A stretch of 64,000 nucleotides of DNA from Trichuris trichiura (lineage: Eukaryota > Nematoda > Enoplea > Trichinellida > Trichuridae). The notes below the pieces were generated by a model. It did no database searches. It saw only the letters and a program-made list of their open reading frames with translations, and was not told where the DNA came from. The position numbers and the translations under genes were made by a program. Below are positions 45,573-57,600 of this stretch, piece by piece. Every line of letters begins with the position of its first letter. The first letter of the stretch is position 1. The stretch spans positions 1,748,001 to 1,812,000 of the forward strand of contig JBAJFE010000042.1 in NCBI GenBank assembly GCA_037903355.1, in the 5' to 3' direction.

Positions 45573-46736
45573 ATGTCTCTTGTTTGGCTTTTCGACAATC
45601 TGAGGACAGAACCATTCGGCGTGATACCGTTGACTAATTTATCCGGCAAAGGAGGCCCATCAACCTTAAAGCACATAGAACTTGTTTCTTCTTACAACTG
45701 GAGCAAACGGACGGATAGTAATGAGTCAGCTGAGCCAACCATCATAGTGCCTGGAGCTCCGAAACAATTCCGAAATTGGCAAGGCGGTAAGCTGCCTGAA
45801 GATTCAGGCCAGTTCGTTTACGATGTTGACCATATGATTATGCCACGTTGTCCAATGGAAGCACTGTTCCATTCTGCCTTTGTTGAGGCAAGCAGGACGG
45901 GCAAGTCATTCGACCTGAAGCAATTCGATCTGGTAACTGACTGCATAAACTTGCAGAAGTTGTTCACATTTTGCAAAGGAGAAGATGCTTGCGGTTTCTT
46001 TCGCATTGATTTAGAACGCATCGGAGAAACAATTCTGGCGACCAGAGTCGAAGGACAGGATGTGATCAACATAGATTTTCCATCCTTTGACCAATCTCTC
46101 AAGCAAACTTGCTGCGCTCCGTTGCAACTGGAACTCGATGGAGCCCATAGTCGCATCGTTTCTTACCAGCTTGGCGAGCTGCGATTGCTAGTTCGTGTGG
46201 AAGTCGACTGCGCCGCGTTTACTGAACAAGAGCTGGAAACGTTGATGGATGGCCCTTTGTTACAGTCGGACTCCCAGTCAGAGTCAATTCCATTCTCTAC
46301 CGTCAGACATATACAAAGCAGACCCATCTCCGTATCGTCGCCTATGTCGAGCTCAACTTCTCCAGACGGACGTGGTTTCCCTACCTTCGTTTGGCCTCTT
46401 TTGTTTTTCTCAACATTAGATTCAATGGTACTAGGATGGTGGACGGACCAGAACACTTTTAAGAAACCGGTAATTTATAAGTTAACTGATGTGAACAGGC
46501 TGGTAAAACCTCTGCCCTACTCGACGTTGAGTAAAGTGTACGATCTGTTGCTGAAAATTATCAAATTCATGAGGCGCAATGATGAATCAGTCAAGACAAG
46601 TTTGGTCTGGCGAGGTCAGCAATTCATTGAAATATACGAGAAAGCTCCTGCTGCGTCCGGTGCCATTTCTGAAATTATGAAAAATCATTTAAGAGGTGAT
46701 GTCCCCGCTGCTGCTCAGGATGAACGTTCGGTTTGA
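45573..46736 (+). CDS. Intronless 387-aa protein of an uncharacterised family best known from fungi
   Basis: One uninterrupted frame from ATG 45573 to TGA 46736; the frame is open upstream but 45573 is the first ATG. The N-terminal half reads HIELVSSYNW, then EPTIIVPGAP, KLPEDSGQFVYDVDH and MPRCPMEALFHSA, later RIVSYQLGELRLLVRVEVDCA. From memory this order matches a family of fungal hypothetical proteins with an LVGSYNW / IIVPG.P / D.G.YYRD.N / P..P.EPA / ...RY.FGGL.LLVRFE pattern. No catalytic motif is known to me. A C-terminal part (RLVKPLPYSTLSKVYDLLLKIIKFMRR) is helical. No signal peptide or obvious membrane segment. An AATAAA poly(A) signal lies at 46970. Lack of introns is unusual beside its neighbours. 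Confidence 0.8.
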   Translation: MSLVWLFDNLRTEPFGVIPLTNLSGKGGPSTLKHIELVSSYNWSKRTDSNESAEPTIIVPGAPKQFRNWQGGKLPEDSGQFVYDVDHMIMPRCPMEALFHSAFVEASRTGKSFDLKQFDLVTDCINLQKLFTFCKGEDACGFFRIDLERIGETILATRVEGQDVINIDFPSFDQSLKQTCCAPLQLELDGAHSRIVSYQLGELRLLVRVEVDCAAFTEQELETLMDGPLLQSDSQSESIPFSTVRHIQSRPISVSSPMSSSTSPDGRGFPTFVWPLLFFSTLDSMVLGWWTDQNTFKKPVIYKLTDVNRLVKPLPYSTLSKVYDLLLKIIKFMRRNDESVKTSLVWRGQQFIEIYEKAPAASGAISEIMKNHLRGDVPAAAQDERSV

Positions 46737-46969
46737 ATGGTTGGGATGTTGAGCTAAAAGTTGGACGCCAATCGGCTGATTAGTTTTTAGCAAAAACGCT
46801 GGTAGGCGTTTCGAAAGCTGCATTTTTGGATATTATTAACTTTACGCTATCGTAAACGTTCTATTGTAAGGTGTACCAGATAAATACCTAAAGGGTATAC
46901 CAGTTTTTGACCAATATACGATCAATTTTACAATTGAAAACATCGGGTAGCTAATGTTAATATCTTTTG

Positions 46970-46975
46970 AATAAA
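46970..46975 (+). terminator. Polyadenylation signal AATAAA
   Basis: Canonical hexamer 234 nt after the stop of the intronless gene, the first one on that strand in a plausible place. Confidence 0.5.
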
Positions 46976-47855
46976 GAAAGGTAATAAAAAGTAAGGCTCA
47001 CGTCTTTGGCTTATTCCCTTTGGGCGCCTCATAAATCAGTCTAAAATAGTATAATAACTCTAAAGCTACCTTCCAACTTCGCCCATTGATTGCTACTTTC
47101 CTTATTGTTCAGCAAATATTTAGAAATGATACACTTCCAGAGCAATAATGAACTATTGTTGTAACATGTTCTTGAATTACACTTTGTTATCTCTTTTCCC
47201 ATGTCAAGTATGTGTACAATACATATTCTAGATTTTTCCGAAGACTTATCGACGTAGATAGATTATTTGCGCGTCTGATTGCATGTTGTAGATTTGGAAA
47301 GCATTTTTGCAGTACGAAGCACCAGATAACGAAATGTTCTGTTGTGGACGAATCTAAAGGAAGATAAAAAAACTTGCATCGATCATGCTTACAATTTTTC
47401 TTACATTTACATGCGCAGTTTAAACTGGCTGAAATGTCTTCTGGCATTTCATTCTTGAGGATTTAGTTTCTTCTATTAGACTGCATTTCCGAGAAAACTT
47501 GCAGCTCATGGTCTTGCAATGAAGAAAACGTTTCTCCCATCGCACAAGTTAAACTAGTGAACTAGAAAACCAGATATCCAAGTTCGGATAATTGAAAATT
47601 CAGATAACAAAGTAATTTGTTTTATTTGTCGATACTTCTTTCACCTTTCGATTCTATTTACTGTGGGCCCCACCTCTCAAAGACGTCCTTTACGAGCCTG
47701 TCGTACTGAAAGTTGTAAAAGAGATGAAAAGAGAAAACCATAGTGTATTTGAAAAAGTTTGTTACAGAAATTGGCCTTTGCTGTTCTGAGATTTTTGGCT
47801 GCTAGACCATAGATACTTTTCGCGTGGCACATTGCTTTTCAGCCGCATTCCTTTT
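46976..47855. other. No recognised gene
   Basis: Gene-free AT-rich DNA up to the next hAT target site. Confidence 0.4.
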
Positions 47856-47863
47856 GTCTAACC

Positions 47864-48568
47864 CAGGGGTGGAGAACCCCCGGCCCGCGAGGCCCTTTCC
47901 CGCCCACGCGCAGGGGCAACCGCACATGGATACGAGACTCAGTGAAATGTGATTGTGGGAGGTTATTTTTCATAATGCGATAAACGTATCGTATGTGAAT
48001 CCTAGTAAAAAGATAAATCTTGCGTAGCAAGCAGGGGGCATCAGGCTGGCTCGGAAGACTGCGTTGCTGACAGCTCTCTGTCGACAAACCGACATCGTTA
48101 GTCCTAGGTGACAAGCAGTAGGTGCCACTATAGTGTGTGTACGCGCGCATAAGTAGCGTGGACCATTGCTTTGGTCGAGATAAGGACTGTCCAGCTTGCT
48201 AGAGCACTTCTGCATTTTTTGTTTTCAGTAGTCACTGGCATCGTTCTCGCCTTCTCTTGCTATCGTTCTCACCGGTTTGCGCCGGCCGCCTGTCCTTTAC
48301 GTCTTTGAAGTACAAAAAGGTTATTTCGTTCTCTGTAGTTGCGCTTATGTTATTGGCAGCTGGGGTGCAGAATTGTCTCAAAGTTCTGCCTTTTATCTCG
48401 GAGTTTCCTCACCAGGGAAAAGCAGTTCCAAGCATCCCATTAGGGGGACTTAATAAACATACGTGCAAATAAAGCCGGCTGTTTTTCGTTTAAGTATGCT
48501 ATAGGGCCCGCGAACGTTCTTATGTACGTCTAAACGACCCGCGGCACCAAAAAGTTTCCCCACCCCTG
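47864..48568. mobile_element. Non-autonomous hAT element, second family
   Basis: A 705-bp element beginning CAGGGGTGGAGAACCCCCGG and ending AGTTTCCCCACCCCTG, with subterminal GGCCCGCG and CGACCCGCGG motifs: the end pattern of SPIN/hAT-type elements. Flanked by GTCTAACC (47856-47863) and GTCTAACT (48569-48576), an 8-bp duplication with one mismatch. No transposase is encoded. Its ends differ from those of the other hAT elements here. Confidence 0.82.
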
Positions 48569-48576
48569 GTCTAACT

Positions 48577-51054
48577 AATCATTGTACAGCAGTTTCCAAG
48601 AATTCAAATCACTCATCATCATGTGAGCACTACTCTTATTTCACTTTTCTGATCAAGTTGCTCTCCCCATTTGACTCCCTTTATACGCTTGAGATTGATA
48701 CCAAAACTTCATCGTCGTCCAGTACTTGAAGTTTGAATCGCCACGAGCTGGTCAAATGTCAGCGTCAAACTTATTACATTTGTTTGATGTTGAAAAGGTC
48801 TTTAAGGCATCGAACATTTCTACTGCTACTTCTTCACTCAGTCGTGAACACTACAGCTGAGGAGGTCCTGATTCTTCATTTGATTGTGCGCTTCTACATG
48901 AGGAGTAGTCCTTGTTCATCTGAGTCGGTCGATCTTACAGTTCCCTTCAACCTTCCCGCCACTGCCTTAGAAAGCGATGGAATAAAAAGATAAACAGGCG
49001 ACCTGGACATCAGCATTACTTACTCCAGTGATACGGTGTGTTGACCTGCATGTGGAAAGTGCCCCCGGCATCTCTCCAACAAAAGTATGCAACATACAAG
49101 TCGTCACCCGTGTATGCTGTTGAGAGCAGGCTAAAAATGCATGTTATCCGACGTATTATTGATATCAGTATCCGGAGTAAAGAGCGGACTAAAGACGCAA
49201 ACAGAGGTTTCTGTAGACAAGCATGCCATGATTTGAATTGCAAGCCAACTGCTAAGTAACGGGATGAGATCACGTATTATCATGCTTCGTTCTGTGGAAG
49301 GCGCGAGAATCATTGCTCTACCCGACTTATAGCGCTGATGGAATATATCTACTAATCAGTTAGTGGCTGATTAAGTTATTAGATAGACTGTTTTATGTGT
49401 TGCAGATGTTGTATCTGCACAACAGTATGGCTTATTTAGGCTTTTCTGTAGGCGCCTACAACCAGTCAATGATCAAGTATATGTTGGGGTTCGTTGCTAT
49501 TTAGGCAGTCTCCTATACCAAAAAGAGCAGATACCAAAGGCAACTTGCATTTCTTTTATACAAAATCTAAGCCATGTGGTTTTCAGCTGATTCAGATAAT
49601 TAAAAATTCAGATAATCAGGATTTAGATAATTCAGATTCAGATAATCCAGTTCCTAGTGTGCATTTCAGCTATGTTCTAACTGTCATTTGTTTTCATTCA
49701 ACGTTTCATAATGGTGGTCAGTTACACAGTTATTGAAATTTTCTTAAGCTACGTCGACGTTGAATGTGAATGGAAACAACATCCATTCACATTAAACGCA
49801 CTTAGAATAGGCTATCGACGGCAGTTTTCTTAAAACGTTCCGTAATCTGATTAGCTCTAATTTCTGCTTCTGACTGCGCGTGTTTTTCAAAAGTTATCTC
49901 ACAGAACTAAGCATTTGTCATTTTTACAAATAATTTTCATCGCTTCAGGCAAGCTTTGAGCATCCCATTGTTCGGCTGAAGTTCCTGACAGACCTTAAAT
50001 TGCCTATTTTCTCCGTCTTCCACATGAGCAGTAATAATGATGATTATTTTACGCCTGAATAGTTTGACGTAGTAGTTCATATTTGCTATAATAATTTTGT
50101 AGAAGTAGTTCAAATGAGCTTCTTCATAGATTTCATTGAATTATTAAGTCCTTTGGTTCTCGCTAATGCTATCCAGTAAGTCCACATTTGCACGACACAA
50201 GCTTTTCATACATGCAGGTTGGTTTGCTTTTTCTTTTAATGGTGAATTGCTGATCTTTTTATGCGACGGCTAAGCAATTACTGACAAACAGCAATGAGAG
50301 CCAAGCCGTGTGTGATAAATATTTGAAGTTTCTTTCTTGCTCACATTTGTTCCCTTCGAAGTTTCCTACTTACCGGTGGTGAGTTTTACAGAGACATCCC
50401 AGTACTGCATTTTTGGAGCTGAATAAGCTTCACATGTAAGTCTTTATTAAAGTTTTGAAGCATCTGGCATACATCTGTGCTTACTTAGAAGGAAAGGCTG
50501 CACTCGCGAATAAGTCATATTCATTTACCGTGATTACACTGTATAGGCGAGTTTTTTGTTGACTGCAGTTTGCGAGAAAACCTTCCCGAACCCATTTTAA
50601 GTCGAGCCGCGATTCAGATTGTCTTCACTTAATTCTTTCGACCTGCTGACAATGGTAGCCGTGTATAACTATTACTTCTATTCTGATGGTGGTTAGATAA
50701 GAATATTTTAATTGCACTTTCCAAGAAACGAGAGAGAGAAACTTTTAAATTGAATGTTTCCTTTCGTTTAAAGCTTATCGTTTTTCCATTTTTTGTAACT
50801 GTCCATAACCCTAACTTAAGTCTTAGTTTAAGCTTGTAATATAACCCGCAAAAAGGCCATGCGAAATTCCGTGCATTTTCATAACGAATGTTTAACCATT
50901 CTACCGTTCCTGAGTTTCCTCAGAGCAGGTCGATCTCTAGAATCCCACTATGGCTGTCTTTTCACAAGTCTGTTTTTGAGAGACATTCTCTATGTCAACT
51001 ATATTTAAAAAATTAACTGCTTGTCTCTAGCGGTTTGAGTCTCGTTAATTTTAC
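48577..51054. other. No recognised gene
   Basis: About 2.5 kb with scattered short frames, none of a known family. Confidence 0.4.
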
Positions 51055-51191
51055 AACTCAATGAAACTTGAAAACATGATGCTTTTGTACGGGAGCGTGT
51101 GTTTTCATATTGAACAATATCTTTATTACGGCTTCTCTCCCGTTGTGAAGTAAAACAAAAAAGAAAAAAGATTTTTCTTTTCTTCTGGAGC

Positions 51192-51219
51192 TTTCGGGTC
51201 ATTCGCGACCCGTCTTCAG
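51192..51219 (-). ncRNA. Hammerhead-ribozyme-like core
   Basis: Minus-strand CTGAAGA, one C, perfect stem GGGTC/GACCC around GCGAAT, then GAAAGCTCC; 28 nt. Confidence 0.6.
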
Positions 51220-51260
51220 CGGTGAGATTATGTGTAGTGAAACTACACATAATCTCACCG

Positions 51261-51288
51261 CTGAAGACCGGTCGCGAAAGACCCGAAA
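51261..51288 (+). ncRNA. Hammerhead-ribozyme-like core
   Basis: Plus-strand CTGAAGA, stem CGGTC/GACCC with one mismatch, then GAAAGCTCC. Differs from its mirror copy by a few bases, so the two arms have begun to diverge. Confidence 0.55.
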
Positions 51289-51559
51289 GCTCCAGAAGAA
51301 AAGAAAAATCTTTTTTCTTTTTTGTTTTACTTCACAACGGGAGAGAAGCCGTAATAAAGATATTGTTCAATATGAAAACTCAATGAAACTGGCCATGCGC
51401 TTCAGCTCTCTTTGTAATATCCTATCTTCCGTGCTGTATATGTAAATTTTAGCGTACAGTTTAAAAATAGTGTGCCTAGTTCATCTTATTCACAATATGA
51501 TTCCAAGTCTTAATCGAGCCCTATTAGTCAAAACGTAAGTACTAGGCATGAGATTATGA

Positions 51560-51665
51560 AGTTTCTTTCCGAAATACGGTTTGTTTCCCGTTAACAGGCT
51601 TCCAAGGTTTCTGAAAACGAAACTTTTAGATCATGCATAACCCCTCACGAGCGTATCACATGCTC
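51560..51665 (-). repeat. Decayed single PLE-derived unit
   Basis: On the minus strand the order of the family is still readable: a diverged core region (GAGGGGTTATGCATGATCT where others have GAGGACGGGTCACGCGCGACT), GAAA changed to AAAA, then AACGGGAAAC and CCGTATT. About 180 bp from the palindrome at 51.1 kb. Confidence 0.45.
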
Positions 51666-51699
51666 ATTTTAGGATGGGCGAAGGAATAATAAAAATTTT

Positions 51700-54600
51700 A
51701 AAAAGATAAAAATGTCATGCCCACCTAGAATCTAATCCCGCTATAACATTAAAATTTTAAACTCTTAAAGTGGTCGGCCCTGTGGTCCAGATGAAAGTTA
51801 TTCTGTTTTAGGGATGGCACTTATTAAGCTGATTTTTCCAGTGTACTTTGCGACGACGAGTCCTGCTTTTATTACCAGTGGCTACCTTTCCACAGTATCT
51901 CGCTTACAGTTTTGACGGTACAAGGTGAATTCTTGATTTAATCAAATGTACACGAAGGTAAATGAAAAAAGCTTAAAGAAATCTAAGTTTAGGCACACTG
52001 AAATGTGCGTATGATATGATAACTTCTCATGCTAAATTTCTTGTGCATTTGCATATCCTAACCCCTACACGCGTTCTTATGAAAGGCTGTTGCGGATGAG
52101 TTAGTCAAAGTCACCATTTAATGAAGTAAGGTACTCTGCTCAGTCTGCTTGACAGAGCACACTTTGGGCTAGCAATCCCATCTCCCCTATTCCTTGATTT
52201 TCATGCAACGATAAATATTATTTTTGTTTTTCTCCTTCTTTCTTTTCATTTCTCCCTTGATTACTCTACTTAATCGTTTCTTATCGGCTTCAGTGAGTTT
52301 CTAATGAATGGAGCTTCAAGCTAATTGGCTATTTTCGTTGAACAATTGGATGGAATAATTAAAGTTACTGATCAATGAAAGTTTAGAGCATGTAATAGTA
52401 AAAATAGGAAATGGTGAAAAGTATACCCTACATCCACTTACACATCTTCTATGAACCCATTCACTTGCTGCATTCTACTAGTAAGTCTCAATTCTTTTTA
52501 ACTACCTTAGTAGACTAGATCTGCAGCTTTTCATATTAGGAAAATGAGGACTTCCTGCTTTGTAACTGAGCAGTCATTAACTGTCTAGAAACGTTTTGGA
52601 ACTTGGTGGTTCAAGCATTTCAATTATTCATAACGCAGCAGACTAACATCGCATTCGCAATCAATTATCTTAAAATCCATGAGCTGATCGGTAAACACGA
52701 TTTAAACTGACACAGAACTTATTGTTGACGTTGTTGCAGTTCTGAAATGCGCATATGGTGACTACAGTTTGCGAATTTTGCAGTTATAAGAAAAAAGTTC
52801 TCATGTTCCAAGGGAACCTACCTTCTTTCCCTTAATAAGAAGAGCAGCAGTCTATTCACTGCTCTACCAATCTGGCAGCTGTACCTGCCTTGTACAGTTG
52901 TCAGACTTAGGAACTTTTCCCCTTTACAGTTTTGGTAACCTTTTTCAACACTGCAAGAGGTCGTGTAAACTTAAATCCAAAAAGCAAGGCGATCTACTCC
53001 ATTTCGTCCTGTTTGTTTTCATTCAAACAGGTCGTTAGCAACACTGTTTTGCTATTAGGTGATTTATTTAAAGTGATGTTAAAGTGATGCTTACATTCTG
53101 GCCAGTAATGAGAGCCTACTATATCATTCCGTTAGCATGATCTTTTTTTGTGAAAGTGAGATTGCTTGCTTTCATAAAGCTTTGTGAAAGGTCCTGCCTT
53201 ACCCGCTGTATCACCTTAAATGATTGTTTAAAGAGTTGATCCGTGATAAGAAGGTTAAGTTTGCACAAAGAGCTTTTTATAGGAAGCAGTGCCATCAAAA
53301 ACGCAACTCACTAGGGCAGGAACTCATCTGACTCCAAGAACAAGCAACATTCATTTCATACTTAACATGCGAGTTACCGAGTTCATTCTATTATTTCATT
53401 CCGCAAGATACAGGTACGAAAAGCTGTTGAGAAAGAATCCAGTTCTACTCTCTGGCCACGTGATAGCAGCGCTACGTGCTTTTCGAAGTATTAACGACTG
53501 GTATTCGTGAGAGAAGTAGTCTCTACTCGAAATGCTGAAGTGTACTTCATTGAACTCTTTTTCATAAAACCGTTGCGCCTGGTGCAGACAGGATGTTCAC
53601 TTTACCAATTCCAGTGGTTAAGAGTTCTTGTAATCGGTTAATTTGTTCTATTTTTCTGTTGGAAAGGTTTCAGCATGACTGTTTCGCGTAGGAGAAAAAT
53701 AGCTAATACAATCATATTCATGTGAAGTATGTACTGTGTTTTTTACGATATGTTATAATATTTAATAATTTTACTAATTTAATAAAGTATGTATATGTAT
53801 ATAGTTTGAAAATAGGATGTCTTGTAATGAGTGTATACGTTTTCACTATAATGATAGGTTATAGTACCCATGTTAGGCCAAGCAACGTAACTTACTATAA
53901 TGAATACATGTAATGTTTTCCGCTCTAACGGTGCCTACATTTTAATCGTTCTCGACTAACTTTTACACATGGCTTAGTTCCATAATTTGTAAGCAAGCAA
54001 AAGTTATTCGAGAAAGCGTATGAGAATTATTCTCTCTTTACGTAGGAAATAGTGCAGCATTATCTTTTAACGCCCACAAATATTGATAATCAAAAAGTAA
54101 TCAGCTAGAATCTAATGCAAAATCAACTGCGTTCTGTCATGAATATCATTTAAAATTTACAAAATCAACATTCTTTTATTTTATTGGACGAATAGATTAA
54201 AGCCTTACTTTCAATGGATGCTACTGTGAGTAAATCATTTGTTTATTTAAACTGGCCAATTTACAGTGCATTTCTGAAGCATCTGAAGCATCGTAACATT
54301 TGACTCACTACCCCTATGGTTCAATGCTGAGTGCTTGAACTGAATTGCAGTTACAGCTATGCTTAGCGCAAAACGTTGTTGATGCTAAGGCGATGCAACT
54401 TTCGTGCATGCAGGTTTAAATTGTTCGTGGCGACGCTGGACTTAAGTGCTTAGGTCACTGAGAATCTGTTTAGAGAAAACGTCTTTAACATACGGCCCTT
54501 GATAAGCCCTCTTGAATAGTAATACGCGCCTGTAAGTTGATGCATGGTGAAGCTATCGCTCTAGTGAAAAACTAGGTCGTGGAACAACTTCAAGAACGAT

Positions 54601-57600
54601 GGAAGTTCTAACGTTTAGCAATCATACAAGTAACTCAAAATAGCTTTCTAAGTTTAGCAGGTCGCAGCTGTTTCGTGGAAGCTTTAGGTTTGTATCCTCG
54701 GCGGGTAACTTAACTCTAGCTTGCTGGGCTGCTAGTAAACTCTTACTGGCATGTTTTAAACGTTCAAATAGGTTGTTTAATTAAAATGGGAATGAAGCTG
54801 CTACTTTTGCTAAGGTTACTGATAGCGTGAACGAAATTATGATTAAGGCGTCACGCTGGTAATCAATCATTTGCATTTCGCTTCAAATGCCGTTCTGAAT
54901 ATACCTGTTAAGCCACTTAGGTTCTTGTCTCCTAGGCGCCCCGCATTCATACTGTAAATTTGCCCGCCATCCTGTCTTGTCCTTACCTAAGCTTAAACCT
55001 AAACATAAGGCTTGTCTTGGCTTAGGCTACGGTAAAGGCAAAAAGAGATGACCGGTATGCTCTCCAGTAAAAGTACAACAAGTTTAGGAAATGCTTGACG
55101 GAAAGGAACCTGCGTTTCTCAGACAGTGGGGCAGCTAGGGCACAGATCCGCCACTCATAATGCACTGCTTCCGTAGAAGATTAAGGTAGCCACTCCTCAG
55201 AAATAGCGATTGGTTGCGCGCAGCATTTACAATGGTTCATGCCTCCGTGAATGAAATTGAATGGTGCCACTTTGATGAATTAGAAATCTTTAGGCTGGCA
55301 AAAGGTCCATAGCCTGAAAACTTGCTTGTATCAACTCATAAGCTCATTGTGCTTTATGGAACCCTTCCCAGCAAAAATGCCGATCTTCCCTATGCGCTCA
55401 CAGAGCTGTAGATACATACTCAGAAGCTGAAAAGCGAAATATTCGCGTCGACGTACTTACCGATGAATTTTTCCCTCATTCCATGTTGTTCTTTATTGAG
55501 AACGAAATGTACAGTCTGTTATCAACGATTTCAGCAGCGATGTTACCAGATAAAATTCAACTGCTACGCTGCGTACATGAACACAGGCCGGAATGCGCAA
55601 AGCAGGAATATCGAGGAAGAAGCCTGCATAATCACCAACTGAGTAACAAATAAGGAAGAGCTTTTCGTTTGACATAGCAACCAGTCAGCCTCAGTTTGAA
55701 GCGCACACTTTGAGGTGCTTCGGTTTTCGTCTTTGTTATTAAAGAATCATATGATCATTATGAAGTATTTTCGAAGGGTAGATGTTATGGATCTCGTTTC
55801 AAGGAATGAAAGGAGGAGCCGACTTTTCATATTGCTCTATTGCGCAAACCTTCGTGCCGAAAATGTTGTTCGACTTAATGTCTTGAGTTAAGAAGTCAAT
55901 CGTAGGTAAAGTCAGAATATGTGTTAAATTAGGAAGAGGAAAGCAACCTGTGGAACTTTTAGGAAGGCCATAATTTTGCTTGTAAGGGAGTTTTCCTTAC
56001 CGAATGAGTGGCTGAATGCATCTTCTTTAACTTTAAATCACAGCCCATTGCTGGAAACGAGCTTCTAATCCCATTTACTGTTTTCTGATTTGTCCTTTAC
56101 TGACGTCCATAAAGTCTGTTTCATTGCTCTATAAACGATTCAATTATCCATTGCTGTTACTTAATTAACCAGCAGCCAAGCAAGTCTTCCTTAAAAGAAT
56201 CTTCAGTAAAAGATACTTTTCCTTCTTTTCCGTGAATTAATGATTCTGCCTTATAAATGGAGTAACTTTAAAGTGTACGGGTCTAGGCTTTTAGGCAGGA
56301 TAATGTTTCCTTATGACTATGTTATACCACCAGAACGCAACAGCAAAGAATGACTGGTAATTTTCATCAAAACCATATCTTCATTTCCTATTTCGTTTGG
56401 TTTTGCTTTCTGTTTTATTCGCTTGTTAGCTATTGACCATCTTCGGTAGTCCTCCTGCAACACCTATCGTTTTATACTTACCCAGACATTGTGTCACAAG
56501 TAGTCTGCGTAACTCCTGATCATGAAAGTTAAAAGAAAAAGGACTGCTCAGGTAACCTGTCTCATAATTTTTCTGTTGTGCATTCACGTCGAACCTCTTA
56601 AATGGACATGTGTGGCGAAAATCGCGAACATTGTCGCTACTAACTAGTCTTTTCGCTTTAACTCACTTTCGGAACAGGCTCTTTAATGACGAACCCCGAA
56701 TACTAAATTAACTATGGTACTTCGCACATGATTCTATTTTTTTAAAGCAATTAACTTTTCAATTCCTATGTTTGATTTGCAAAAAATCAACGCTTCTGGG
56801 GACAAAAAGTGGACTTTGCTCTCCGTGCTTTCCGGAGTGCACTTTTCTGTCATCGGCGGAACAAACTAATGAAAGTTGAAAGCTCTAAAACATGAAGTTT
56901 ATTTTCCGTTGCCAGATGAGCTAGTTTGCTGAAAGCTACGCTGTGTGACGGAAACTTGCCTACAACCGTTAAGAGTAGCTATATTTTTAACCATTTTCGT
57001 TTTTATTTACAGCCGTTAAATTACATGTGCTAAATAATCAGTAAATGAAAATAAAGATAATAATGCTTTTTCCGGATTCGTTTTGGGACATCTTTCAATT
57101 GACTAAGCATCGCTGGAGCTCAGCCTAACGCAAACCGGATTTCAGCAATGCCAAAAACGTTGTTGCCCATGAGTTTAAGTTTTTACTAGTGCTAGACCAC
57201 CATTAGAAGAAGTAAAACAAGGCAAAAGTGTTGCCACGCTTATGAACCATCCCGCAGAGCAAACTGGCTAAATAGGTGGTGTTCTACTGTGCTTAATAGT
57301 AAACCCTTAAACTTGGAGTACATGTTTGCGCGTAAATTTTTTAAGCAGTCTGCATGTTTTTCCACGCAGCCATAGTGCTAACTTCTTACTCAAGAATGGT
57401 ACTCACAGGAAATGGAACTTTTTCTAAGAACTTAGCATTGTGGTTATACGATAGTACGTCACGCTGTAAGCCGCGCAGCATGCCACTTTTTTCTAAGCAA
57501 AATTTGACCTATCCAGCATTGAAGCACAACCGAAATGACGCCATAATTTATTAATACGTGCACTAGGTCAGTTGCAATGCCCAAAGAGCATTAAACTTTA

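Larger units (their letters stand above)
51069..51376 (-). mobile_element. Palindromic PLE-derived insertion with 14-bp target duplication
   Basis: A 308-bp insertion between two copies of AACTCAATGAAACT (51055-51068 and 51377-51390). Bases 51101-51379 form a palindrome of about 138-bp arms around a 3-nt centre at 51240; the last 3 bp overlap the duplication. Each arm has a hammerhead-like core. The minus-strand tail (GTACAAAAGCATCATGTTTT) and the ACGGGAGAGAAGCCGTAATA block closely match the 3' end of the PLE at 22.0-22.2 kb, so this is that same family. It encodes no protein; its symmetrical halves make mirror-image short frames. Confidence 0.9.
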
